Assembly (NCBI GenBank): GCA_964487555.1
Contig: CAZART010000139.1
Coordinates: forward strand, 1-12,554
Length of the DNA stretch: 12,554 nt
DNA from: CAZART01 sp964487555
GTDB lineage: Bacteria; Bacteroidota; Rhodothermia; Rhodothermales; VXPQ01
Reading direction: 5' to 3'
Numbering within the stretch: position 1 is the first letter of the stretch; every line of letters starts with the position of its first letter. The notes below the pieces were generated by a model. It worked only from the letters and a program-made list of their open reading frames with translations. It made no database searches and had not been told where the DNA came from. This document shows, in pieces, positions 1-7,898 of this stretch. The translations under genes and the position numbers were made by a program.

Positions 1-183
1 GTTTACGACACGCTCGGCCGTGAAGTCCGCACGCTGACGGAGACGTATCAGACGGCCGGATCGTATCAGGTGAGTTGGGATGGAACGGATGACGTCGGAC
101 ATGCTCTCGGAAGCGGAATCTACATCCTGTCACTGACCTCCGGTGATTTTCAGCGGTCGATCCGAATGACACTTCTTAAGTAA
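1..183 (+). CDS. C-terminal end of a secreted protein with a FlgD-like / T9SS type A-like sorting tail (5' truncated)
   Basis: The window opens inside this gene in frame 1, and 60 codons run to a TAA at 181-183. The visible part starts VYDTLGREVRTL, continues through SYQVSWDGTDD and GSGIYIL, and ends RMTLLK. That order (strand with LGREV, a WDGTD turn, GSGIYI, basic-hydrophobic end) is the FlgD-Ig-like fold used as the C-terminal sorting domain of many T9SS cargo proteins in the FCB group. In known cargo this domain directs passage across the outer membrane and is usually removed or anchored at the surface. The catalytic or binding part lies upstream of the window, so the function of the whole protein is unknown. 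A terminator follows directly, so it is probably the last gene of its unit. The tail aligns by eye with the end of the 1156-residue protein at 3238-6708. The tail assignment is fairly sure; actual T9SS export is inference. Confidence 0.8.
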   Translation, partial: VYDTLGREVRTLTETYQTAGSYQVSWDGTDDVGHALGSGIYILSLTSGDFQRSIRMTLLK

Positions 184-210
184 AGCAGGAATACGCGAGC
201 AAGCCGAACA

Positions 211-250
211 AATAAGGAGGGGCGCCGTTAAGCGCCTCTCCTTTATTTTG
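211..250 (+). terminator. Intrinsic (rho-independent) terminator
   Basis: A GC-rich inverted repeat pairs 216-225 with 232-241 over 10 bp with one G-U pair, around a 6-nt loop (CGTTAA). A-rich sequence precedes the left arm and TTTATTTT follows the right arm at 242-249. It lies 28 nt after the stop of the gene ending at 183 and separates that gene from the TonB-receptor cluster. The A-tract on the left arm can pair with part of the T-tract, so weak activity on the other strand is possible. Confidence 0.85.
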
Positions 251-277
251 CCCTTTGTACCTGTATTTGCATATCTT
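248..277 (+). promoter_or_regulatory. Possible promoter of the TonB-receptor cluster
   Basis: The T-rich tail of the terminator runs into TTGCCC (248-253), an 18-nt spacer and TATCTT (272-277), a weak match to a -35/-10 pair. TTTG words at 254-257 and 266-269 also resemble parts of the Bacteroidota -33/-7 elements but are not at the usual spacing. The gap 184-333 must hold the promoter if the terminator works, since nothing else lies between it and the receptor gene. I see no other conserved site or short gene in this gap. Confidence 0.22.
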
Positions 278-333
278 GGCGGCCCGATCTTCGATGCCTC
301 ACGCATTGCTCCGACGCGAGAGGTGCGCTGAGA

Positions 334-3231
334 ATGCCTTTCGTCGACACCCCGAACGCCCGATATTTCTGCGGCCTGATCCCGACCGTTTTGCCGATGA
401 CTGCAGCTTCCGCTTTCCTTCGTGCCCTCGTTATGCCCGCAGCCTTCGTGCTGCTTTTCGCCGGATCGGCGCTCGCTCAGGGTAAGATCACCGGACGTGT
501 GATCGACGCCGGTAACGGCGAGCCGCTCATCGGCGTCAACGTCACGATTCAGGGCACCACGCAAGGTTCCACCACGAACATTGACGGTGACTACGTCATC
601 CTCAACGTCCGCCCCGGTGAACATACACTCGTCTTCTCCTACATCGGCTTTGGCCGCCGGCTCGTCGAGGGCGTACAGGTGCGGTCCGACCACACGACGC
701 GCGTCGATGCCGAGCTGAGCGAAGAAGTGATCGAGGGCGAAGAGATCATCGTCCAGGCCGAACGGCCGCTCGTCCAAAAAGACCTCACCGCTTCGAGTAA
801 GACGGTTGTCGCGGAAGAAATCGATCAGCTTCCGGTCGAAGGCTTCCTGGGTATTCTGGCGACACAGGCGGGCGTCACGCAGGATGCCGACGGCGCACTC
901 CATATACGGGGCGGGCGAACGAACGAGATCGCCTACCTCGTCGACGGCATGTCGGTGGGCAATCCGTTCAATACAAATGGGCTTGCCACGGAAGTCGCTG
1001 CCGAAGCGATCGAGGAAATGACCGTCATCTCCGGCGCCTTCAATGCAGAATATGGCAAGGCCATGTCGGGCATCGTGAACCTCGTCACCAAGGAAGGAGG
1101 CAGCCGCTTTACGGGATCCGTGAGCGCTTACGGCGGTGACGCCGTGGGTGGCAACAACGACGTCTTCAAAGATCCGAAAGAAATCGGTCTCGACGTCCAC
1201 ACGCTCGAGGGCTCACTCTCCGGGCCGCTCTTCTCCGACAAGCTGCGCTTCTTCGTGTCCGGGCGGCGCGACGTCGACGAAGGACACATCTTCGGCGTTG
1301 CCGAACACTCGCCGAGGGATTCGGCCAACTTCAATCCCGACCCGGCACGGCTGGCCACGATCCGCGAGTTCATACCGGACTACGAGGGTCCGAACTGGTA
1401 TTACGAGTTCCACGGCAAGCCGTGGTACGAGTACGTTGCGGAGGACACGCCCATCCCGAACGAACTGGTGCCGATGAATCCGCGAGAGAGCTTCAATGTG
1501 CTCGGAAAGATCACGTTCAGACCTTTTTCCGGCGCCAAGATTGAGTACAGCCACTTGCAGGACGGCTCGAAGCGCCGGCGGTATGACTTCGACTATCGAT
1601 TCGTACCCGACGGAACGCGGTGGATCCGGGACCGGAGCTTCAATCACAGCCTTCACTGGACGCATTCCCTCAACGACCGTTCATACTACACGGCGCGGTT
1701 CTCCTACGCTACGAACACGTATCGCGAATTCCTCTTCGAAGATCCCCTCAACCGCAGGTACGTGAAGGATCGCGGCGCGACGGGCAACGGCAACGTCGTC
1801 GGTTTTCCCGGCACGAATTTCCTCTTTGCCGGCAATGAGAAGACGCACATCTACGAAGAGGCCACGTCCCTCCGCGCGAAGCTCGATTTTACACGCCAGT
1901 TCGGCAACATCCATGAGGCCAAAGCCGGCGTCGACGTCGAGCTTCACGCGTTGGACCGCGAGAACTTCGTGGTGCTCTTCGACGGCAACCGTTACCAACG
2001 TCCCACCGTCGTCGACATCGACAACCCGGCGCGGGACAAGTTCGGCTGCAAAACGTTCCTCGAGATCGAGGGGGCTTACGACGAATACGAGTGTGACGAC
2101 CAGAATGTGACGCACCTCGCCGCCTATGTGCAGGACAAGCTCGAGTTCGCCGATTTCATCATCAACGCCGGCCTACGTACGGAGTACTTCGTACCGAACG
2201 GGATCTACATCGACAGTCTGCTCGCGCCGAAGGATCCGAGTGTAATAAAAGAGGCTACGGCGAAGACGATGGTGCTCCCGCGTATCGGCGTCTCCTTTCC
2301 GATTACGGCACGCGGCATCATCCATTTTTCGTACGGCCACTTCGCGCAGATGCCGACCCTGCGTGATATGTATGCGAATCCGGAGTTCGAATTTCCTTTC
2401 GATGAAGTCCCGACGTTCGGCAATACGAACCTGCGTCCGGAGCGGACCGTGCAGTATGAGATCGGCCTGCAGCAGCAGCTCACCGATGTGCTGGCCTTCG
2501 ACGTGACGGGTTATTTCAAGGATATCCGAGACTATCTCACGCGCCAACAAATTCGCTACAGCACGATACCCGGCGAGGACGTCTACAACATCTTCGTGAA
2601 CAAGAACTACGCGAACGTCAAAGGCATCACGTTCGCGCTGACCAAGCGTCGCTCGCGCGACGGGTTGGTCTCGGCGAACGTCGACTACACCTACCAGATC
2701 GCCGAAGGCGACAACGACGATCCGAATGCGGCGTTTTTCAATTTCCTGTCCGGTCGGGAGACCGAGCTCGAAGTGATTCCGCTGGATTTCGATCAGCGGC
2801 ACATCGTCTCGACGACGGTCACCATATCGGACCCGACAAGCTGGGGGATCTCCCTGATCGGGCGCTATGCGACAGGCTATCCTTACTCGCCGCTCATCCT
2901 GGATGAGAATATCGACGACCTGCCGCGTAGCGGGCGTAAGCCGGATCAGATCAAGCTCGATGCCCACCTCTACAAGAATTTTGAGGTCGGCGCCGCCAGG
3001 ATCAGGGCCTTTGCCAAAGTCTTCAACGTCCTCGACGTGATGAATGAGCGATTTGTCTTCAACGACACGGGCCGTGCAACCTACTCGCTCAGCGATGAAA
3101 GAAATCTGCACGCCACCTGGGAGCCGGGCTACGGCCTTCCCGGCGTCCACACGCTCGAGGAGTGGGACACGCGTCCGCATTATTTTTCAGCCCCACGTGA
3201 GGTGCGGTTGGGACTGACCCTTGGATTCTAA
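334..3231 (+). CDS. TonB-dependent outer-membrane receptor with N-terminal carboxypeptidase-regulatory-like domain
   Basis: This is a gated outer-membrane channel that imports a ligand using energy from TonB-ExbBD; the ligand is unknown. A signal peptide ends ...GSALA before Gln49. Residues 50-128 form a carboxypeptidase-D regulatory-like beta-sandwich (GKITGRV, NIDGDYVIL, SYIGF), typical of Bacteroidota receptors. The plug spans about 137-255, with IRGGRTNEIAYLVDGM (191-206) and the conserved end GAFNAEYGKAMSGIVNLVTK. The rest, about 258-965, is the beta-barrel and ends in LGLTLGF, a typical barrel C-terminal signal with terminal Phe. Two Cys near residues 571 and 589 may lie in a surface loop. 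Start choice is uncertain: ATG 334 has GAGAGG 10 nt upstream but gives a 49-residue leader, while ATG 397 gives a normal 28-residue signal peptide (MTAASAFLRAL...). I favour 397 on the protein evidence and give the longer form as the outer limit. The length suits the family. It lacks a SusD partner; the gene 6 nt downstream probably fills that place. Confidence 0.93.
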   Translation: MPFVDTPNARYFCGLIPTVLPMTAASAFLRALVMPAAFVLLFAGSALAQGKITGRVIDAGNGEPLIGVNVTIQGTTQGSTTNIDGDYVILNVRPGEHTLVFSYIGFGRRLVEGVQVRSDHTTRVDAELSEEVIEGEEIIVQAERPLVQKDLTASSKTVVAEEIDQLPVEGFLGILATQAGVTQDADGALHIRGGRTNEIAYLVDGMSVGNPFNTNGLATEVAAEAIEEMTVISGAFNAEYGKAMSGIVNLVTKEGGSRFTGSVSAYGGDAVGGNNDVFKDPKEIGLDVHTLEGSLSGPLFSDKLRFFVSGRRDVDEGHIFGVAEHSPRDSANFNPDPARLATIREFIPDYEGPNWYYEFHGKPWYEYVAEDTPIPNELVPMNPRESFNVLGKITFRPFSGAKIEYSHLQDGSKRRRYDFDYRFVPDGTRWIRDRSFNHSLHWTHSLNDRSYYTARFSYATNTYREFLFEDPLNRRYVKDRGATGNGNVVGFPGTNFLFAGNEKTHIYEEATSLRAKLDFTRQFGNIHEAKAGVDVELHALDRENFVVLFDGNRYQRPTVVDIDNPARDKFGCKTFLEIEGAYDEYECDDQNVTHLAAYVQDKLEFADFIINAGLRTEYFVPNGIYIDSLLAPKDPSVIKEATAKTMVLPRIGVSFPITARGIIHFSYGHFAQMPTLRDMYANPEFEFPFDEVPTFGNTNLRPERTVQYEIGLQQQLTDVLAFDVTGYFKDIRDYLTRQQIRYSTIPGEDVYNIFVNKNYANVKGITFALTKRRSRDGLVSANVDYTYQIAEGDNDDPNAAFFNFLSGRETELEVIPLDFDQRHIVSTTVTISDPTSWGISLIGRYATGYPYSPLILDENIDDLPRSGRKPDQIKLDAHLYKNFEVGAARIRAFAKVFNVLDVMNERFVFNDTGRATYSLSDERNLHATWEPGYGLPGVHTLEEWDTRPHYFSAPREVRLGLTLGF

Positions 3232-3237
3232 ACGATT

Positions 3238-6200
3238 ATGCCTTCCATTCCCCCCATGTTTTTTCGTCTACTCATCGTCGCCTTGGCGTTTGCAACGGCC
3301 ATGCCCGCCGCCGCACAATCGAAAAAAGAGATGCGAAGCGGTCGACAGAAGGGCTGGTCCATGCAGCAGGTGTACAGCTGGCTGGACTACGCCGCGGCCT
3401 CGAGCAAGGGCCAGGCGGCGTACCAGCAGGAATGCCCGGATTTCACGGAGCGCCGCAACACCATCCTGAACGGCAACAAGATTACGACGGAGATCTTCAA
3501 CTTCGGATCGATTTCCTCGCCGGGTAACACCATCACCGACATCGTGTGGAACGGTCTCGGCTACGGCTATGAGTTCGGCCCGCTCGTGGCCGCCGAAGTC
3601 GTCGACGAAGGTCACAAGGATCCGCAGAGCGTGCCGCAGCGCGACGAGAACGACGACGTCGTATTTGACGCGCAGGGTGATACGGTATGGGTGATGCGTA
3701 TCGTCTCCGACGGCCTCACGTCCAACGGCGGCGAGGTCTCGCCGGACGGCAGCGAGCGCTGGGGATGGCATCCGATTCCGTGTGCGGAGCCTGTGGGCAA
3801 TTTCGAGGGCCTACAGGTCGTGAATCCGAATTCCAGATTCATACCGACGAGCGACGACCGCGACACCGATCTCGACGGCAAGCCCGACCCATGGCCCGAA
3901 GACTGGTACAACGAGAACCTCGAACGGTACGTCTGGCCGGGCGCCCTGCAGCAGGGTGCCTCCAACGCCGATAAGGAGGCGCTCTACTTCATGAATGACT
4001 ATGCCAACGTCGAATTCAACTACTTCCCCTTTCCCTCCGATACGTTGAAGCGAGGCCTCGGATTGGAAGTCGAGACGCGGCTCTACCAATGGTCGAACCC
4101 GCTGGCCGAGGATGCGATTTTCTTGATCTACAAGATCACCAACAAGAGTGAAAGGGATCTGGATAAAGTCAACTTTGGGATGTGGGGCGACCCGCACGTG
4201 GGCGGTCCGGGTGACTGGCACGACGACTTTGCCTTTTTCGATCGGGACCTGAACATGGTCTTCGCCTGGGATGCCGACGGCCGTTCGGACGTGGCCGGGC
4301 GTTCGCCGGGCTATTTCGGCTACAAATTCCTCGAGAGCCCGGGACGTGGGAACGAATGCATCGGCGGTCGGGGCGCGGACGAAGGGGAATGCTTGGCCTC
4401 CGGCGGCACGTTTTTTCCGGGCGACGGGATCGACAACGACGGGGACGGCTTAATCGACGAGTCCTGGACCGACGGCCTCGACAACGACGGCGACTGGGAT
4501 CCCGAATTGGACGACGTCGGCGTGGACGGAATTCCGGGTACCGGCGACGAAGGAGAGGGCGACGGCGTACCGACGGCGGGCGATCAGTTCGACATCACGA
4601 AGCCCGGCGAGCCGAATTTCGAGTTCACCGACATCGACGAAAGCGACATGATCGGCTTGACGTCCTTCGCGTCGCCGCCTTTCGCGGGGAACCAGATCTC
4701 GAACGACGAACGGGTCTGGGATTTCATCACGCCGGGCCGTTTCGACGAAGTACCCGAGGAGCCCGGCGACTACGTGTTTCTCTACGGTTCGGGATATTTC
4801 CCGCTTCGTGCCGGCGAAACCAAGCGATTCTCGATCGCCCTGCTCGTGGGGGAAAACTTGAGAGACCTCGAGCTCAACGCGACTACGGTCCAGCAGATCT
4901 ATGACGTCGGATATCGGTTTGCGAAGCCGCCCGACAAGCCGGTCGTGACCGCCGTTCCGGGAGATAAGAAGGTCACCCTGTATTGGGACAGGGGTGCCGA
5001 GGATTCTTTCGATCCTCTTACTCGTGAGAATGATTTCGAGGGCTACGTGATCTACCGGTCGACCGATCACGAGTTCAGTGATCAGCAGACCATCTCGGAC
5101 ATCAACGGCACGAGATTTCTATTCCGGCCCCATACCGACGAGCGGGGCGTGCCGGCCAAATTCGACCTCGACAACGGTCTCCGCGGGCCTTCTCCCATTC
5201 CCTATACCGGCCGCGGCGTTTCCTATGACCTTGGAGACGACACGGGCCTCTTTCACACGTATGTGGACTCGAACAACGTCATCAACGGGCAGCAATACTA
5301 TTATACCGTCGTGGCGTACGATCACGGGTTTATCGGCGATGCGGGAGAGGGATTCCATAGCGGCATTCCGCCGAGCGAGACGAGCAAGACGATCACGTTC
5401 AATCCAACGACGGATGAACACATCTTCGACGTGAATACGGTATCGGTCGTGCCGGGACCGCGCACAGCCGGTTATGTCGCGCCGCAGATCGTCCTGGAAC
5501 ACGAATCAGGCGTCTCGACCGGCGACGTTGGGCTCACGATCGTTGACGAACGCGCCATCCTGCCGGACAACACGTACCGGCTTGATTTTGAAGAAGTGGA
5601 CGGCGATCTCGTCTATACGATCATCAACGAAAGGCCCACCACGCACGATTTCCGTGCCACGCCTGGACAGCCGGCGAGCGTAGGTAGGGCCAACATTATC
5701 GAGTCGTCGTTCTCGCTGCGTACCTCCGACGGCCAGACGCTGGATCCGGGTACCCATTACGAGCTTAACGCCGTGGCGGGGAACGTGCGCATCTACGACG
5801 ACGCGCCTGTGGAAACGGGGGAGATGCTCGTCGCCACTTACAACTTCGCCCCGCTCTTCGAAAGCGACCTGCTCGATTCGGAAGAGGGCAACCAGGTCTT
5901 CGACGGCCTGCACGTATTCGTCCAGGATGAGGCCCTGGCCGTCGATGAGAGGGCCACCAGATGGGCACCGGGCGGCCCCGACCTTGAAGCCGAAGTCCGC
6001 GTGGCTACCGCGGGCCCCGGCCGCAGGGCCCAGCCTTTCGATTACGAAATCCGCTTCGGGCCTACGTCGACCAGTCTCCAAACGAACATGGAGCTTCCAT
6101 TCGAGGTCGTCAATGTGACGCGGGCCAACGAGCCGGTGCAGGCCTTCGTGCCGGACCTCAACAGGAACGCAGAGTGGGACCTCGACGAGGCCATCATTTT

Positions 6201-6708
6201 CGTGGAGATCATCGACGGAAGCCAGTTGGCGACGTGGCAGGTGAAATTCGACGACGAGGATGGCACCGCGTCGGTGCCCGAAAGCGGCTCCGTTTTCTTC
6301 GTGCGAACGCACAAGCCGTTCACCGCAAACGATACGTTCTCGTTTACCACGACGGCCGCCGGAACGGATGCCGAACGCGCCAGAGACGGCCTCGACAATA
6401 TCTACGTCGTACCGAATCCGTACGTCGCGACGAACGAGATCGAACCTCGCAATCCGATCTCAAATACGGAACGCGGCGACCGACGCCTCTACTTCGCGAA
6501 CGTGCCGCAGCAGTGCACGATTCGGATCTATACGCTGGCCGGTGAAGTCGTCGACACGATCCATCATGACAGCAGCATCGACGACGGCAAGGTGTTCTGG
6601 GACCTCCGGACCCGCGACAACATGAATATTGCCTACGGACTCTACATCTTCCATGTCGAAACACCCGACGGCGGGTCGACGGTCGGCAAGTTTGCCGTCA
6701 TCAAATAG
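3238..6708 (+). CDS. Large secreted surface protein with acidic Ca-binding-like repeats, fibronectin III-like domain and T9SS-like C-terminal tail
   Basis: Function unknown. A signal peptide (FFRLLIVALAFATAMPAAA) is cut before Gln27; ATG 3256 is an alternative start that would give a more compact one. The N-terminal half has no domain I recognise. A short Asp-rich motif sits near 206-217 (DDRDTDLDGKPD). Residues 396-452 hold an Asp/Gly-rich stretch with two related DNDGD units, resembling EF-hand/thrombospondin-3 type calcium loops. About 563-700 looks like a fibronectin III domain (KPVVTAVPGDKKVTLYWD ... QYYYTVVAYD). The end, from about 1055, starts YVVPNPYV and continues RIYTLAGEVVDTI and AYGLYIF to FAVIK, a FlgD/T9SS-like sorting tail. 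The gene starts 6 nt after the receptor stop, so the two are almost surely co-transcribed and perhaps translationally coupled. The product is probably exported to the cell surface and works with the receptor as a ligand-capture partner. Domain calls other than the tail are by eye. Confidence 0.87.
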   Translation: MPSIPPMFFRLLIVALAFATAMPAAAQSKKEMRSGRQKGWSMQQVYSWLDYAAASSKGQAAYQQECPDFTERRNTILNGNKITTEIFNFGSISSPGNTITDIVWNGLGYGYEFGPLVAAEVVDEGHKDPQSVPQRDENDDVVFDAQGDTVWVMRIVSDGLTSNGGEVSPDGSERWGWHPIPCAEPVGNFEGLQVVNPNSRFIPTSDDRDTDLDGKPDPWPEDWYNENLERYVWPGALQQGASNADKEALYFMNDYANVEFNYFPFPSDTLKRGLGLEVETRLYQWSNPLAEDAIFLIYKITNKSERDLDKVNFGMWGDPHVGGPGDWHDDFAFFDRDLNMVFAWDADGRSDVAGRSPGYFGYKFLESPGRGNECIGGRGADEGECLASGGTFFPGDGIDNDGDGLIDESWTDGLDNDGDWDPELDDVGVDGIPGTGDEGEGDGVPTAGDQFDITKPGEPNFEFTDIDESDMIGLTSFASPPFAGNQISNDERVWDFITPGRFDEVPEEPGDYVFLYGSGYFPLRAGETKRFSIALLVGENLRDLELNATTVQQIYDVGYRFAKPPDKPVVTAVPGDKKVTLYWDRGAEDSFDPLTRENDFEGYVIYRSTDHEFSDQQTISDINGTRFLFRPHTDERGVPAKFDLDNGLRGPSPIPYTGRGVSYDLGDDTGLFHTYVDSNNVINGQQYYYTVVAYDHGFIGDAGEGFHSGIPPSETSKTITFNPTTDEHIFDVNTVSVVPGPRTAGYVAPQIVLEHESGVSTGDVGLTIVDERAILPDNTYRLDFEEVDGDLVYTIINERPTTHDFRATPGQPASVGRANIIESSFSLRTSDGQTLDPGTHYELNAVAGNVRIYDDAPVETGEMLVATYNFAPLFESDLLDSEEGNQVFDGLHVFVQDEALAVDERATRWAPGGPDLEAEVRVATAGPGRRAQPFDYEIRFGPTSTSLQTNMELPFEVVNVTRANEPVQAFVPDLNRNAEWDLDEAIIFVEIIDGSQLATWQVKFDDEDGTASVPESGSVFFVRTHKPFTANDTFSFTTTAAGTDAERARDGLDNIYVVPNPYVATNEIEPRNPISNTERGDRRLYFANVPQQCTIRIYTLAGEVVDTIHHDSSIDDGKVFWDLRTRDNMNIAYGLYIFHVETPDGGSTVGKFAVIK

Positions 6709-6756
6709 GTTCCGCGTTCAGGGATCCGCGTTGCGGGTTCCGGGTGTCGGGTTCGC
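6708..6756 (+). repeat. Degenerate 7-bp tandem repeat (consensus GGTTCCG, 7 units)
   Basis: Starting on the last base of the TAG stop of the surface-protein gene, seven consecutive heptamers can be read: GGTTCCG, CGTTCAG, GGATCCG, CGTTGCG, GGTTCCG, GGTGTCG and GGTTCGC. Units 1 and 5 are identical; the others differ at one to three places. The array takes up most of the 68-nt gap before the PorV-like gene. I see no inverted repeat or T-tract in it. It looks like decayed replication-slippage DNA rather than a protein site. Confidence 0.6.
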
Positions 6757-6776
6757 GCCTCTAACGACTTCTGATT

Positions 6777-7814
6777 ATGAGATACGTTCTATTACTTGCG
6801 GCCTTCCTGCTAGCGACCACCGCAGCGGCACAGACGGACGACGATTCGCCCGACCGCGAAACCATCACCAACCGGGGGACGACGGCCGCCCAGTTCCTGA
6901 AACTCGGCGTCGGCGCCCGGCCTATTGCAATGGGTGGAACGTTTGTGGCTCAGGCGAACGATCTGTCGGCGCTCTATTGGAATCCGGCGGGATTGACGAA
7001 TCTCACCGGCGCCTCCGTGCAGTTTGCCCATACGCAGTACGTCGCCGACATCAACTACAACTTCGCGGCCTTCGGGACGAATCTAGGCGGCGCGGGCACG
7101 CTCGCCGCCGCCATCCTGTTCCTCGACTCGGGCGACATGATGGTCCGCACGACGCGCGATCCTGAAGGTACCGGCGAGCGCTTCAAGGTCCACAATCTCG
7201 CACTCCAGGTCTCCTACGCCCGAGCGCTCACGGATCGCTTCTCCATCGGCGGCAACTTTAAATTTATACAGGAGCGGATATGGCATAGCTCGGCCTCGAC
7301 GGTCGCGGTCGACATAGGGACGCTCTTCACGACGCCATACGAACGCTTGCGTCTCGGCGCGAGCTTCTCCAATTTCGGCCCCAAGATGCAGATGAGCGGC
7401 CGCGACATCATCTTCAGTCAAGATCCCACGCCGAATCAAGACGGCGTGGTGGAGATCGTCAATTCCGAGTACCTCTTAGATTCTCATCCGCTTCCCCTTC
7501 TTTTTCGGATCGGCCTGTCCTGGGATGCGGTACAAACCAGCGATCATCGGATCGTCCTCTCGACCGATGCCGCCCATCCGAACGACAATTACGAGTACCT
7601 CAATCTGGGGGCCGAGTACGACTTCCGCGGCCTCATCTTCCTGCGGGGAGGCTACCGCAACCTGTTTGAGACCGACGGTGAGCAAGGACTGACCTTCGGC
7701 GGCGGCCTTGATCTGCGGATCGACGGCTCGATGCGCACGCGCTTCGATTATGCCTTCGCCAGTTTCGGACGGCTCGACAATACGCACTGGTTCACGGTCG
7801 ACCTGTCGTTCTAA
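6777..7814 (+). CDS. PorV/PorQ-family outer-membrane beta-barrel protein
   Basis: A signal peptide (MRYVLLLAAFLLATTAAA) is cut before Gln19. The diagnostic stretch is at residues 41-74: LKLGVGARPIAMGGTF followed by SALYWNPAGL, the conserved N-terminal signature of the PorV/PorQ branch of FadL-like barrels. The remainder alternates hydrophobic and polar residues in beta-strand style, with several GxxF/LGA segments (SIGGNFKFI, LRLGASFSNFG, LTFGGGLDLRI), and ends in WFTVDLSF with terminal Phe. In Porphyromonas, PorV collects T9SS cargo at the outer membrane and passes it to the sortase. The length of 345 residues fits. It lies third in the cluster, 68 nt after a protein with a T9SS-like tail, which supports a dedicated delivery or anchoring role; this is inference. 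The start codon has no Shine-Dalgarno site. A genome usually holds many PorV-like paralogues, so it should not be equated with PorV itself. Confidence 0.9.
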   Translation: MRYVLLLAAFLLATTAAAQTDDDSPDRETITNRGTTAAQFLKLGVGARPIAMGGTFVAQANDLSALYWNPAGLTNLTGASVQFAHTQYVADINYNFAAFGTNLGGAGTLAAAILFLDSGDMMVRTTRDPEGTGERFKVHNLALQVSYARALTDRFSIGGNFKFIQERIWHSSASTVAVDIGTLFTTPYERLRLGASFSNFGPKMQMSGRDIIFSQDPTPNQDGVVEIVNSEYLLDSHPLPLLFRIGLSWDAVQTSDHRIVLSTDAAHPNDNYEYLNLGAEYDFRGLIFLRGGYRNLFETDGEQGLTFGGGLDLRIDGSMRTRFDYAFASFGRLDNTHWFTVDLSF

Positions 7815-7898
7815 TGTCCTTTGCCAACGGTTCTAACGTCCTGCGCCAACGGTTCTAACGTCCTGCGCCAACGGTTCTAACGTCCTGCGCCAACGGGA
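7811..7898 (+). repeat. 22-bp tandem repeat, 4 units, first unit containing the stop codon of the PorV-like gene
   Basis: Units lie at 7811-7832, 7833-7854, 7855-7876 and 7877-7898. Units 2 and 3 are identical and begin CTAACGTCCTGCGC; unit 1 differs at three places (T for C at position 5, TT for GC at 11-12) and unit 4 only in its last two bases. Unit 1 begins on the last base of the final Phe codon and includes the gene's TAA stop (7812-7814). The array fills most of the 117-nt convergent gap. I see no stem-loop followed by a T-tract here, so neither converging gene has a recognisable intrinsic terminator in the gap. Confidence 0.92.

Noticed and set aside
2173..3180. 335-codon minus-strand frame opposite the TonB receptor barrel
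   Set aside because: Antisense to a well supported barrel; composition is rich in Arg, Val and Ile with no domain signature. The minus-strand frames at 130-1200 and 11447-12550 were rejected for the same reason.
3250..3264. C6 and T6 homopolymers flanking ATG 3256 as a phase-variation switch
   Set aside because: The tracts are short, and the second ATG would still permit translation after slippage in the C-tract. No out-of-frame evidence is present.
3238..6708. SusD-family partner of a SusC receptor
   Set aside because: No lipobox, no TPR-like helices and more than twice SusD length; the protein is beta-rich with a T9SS-like tail.
7811..7898. CRISPR array
   Set aside because: The repeat units are directly adjacent with no spacers, and no cas gene is in the window.
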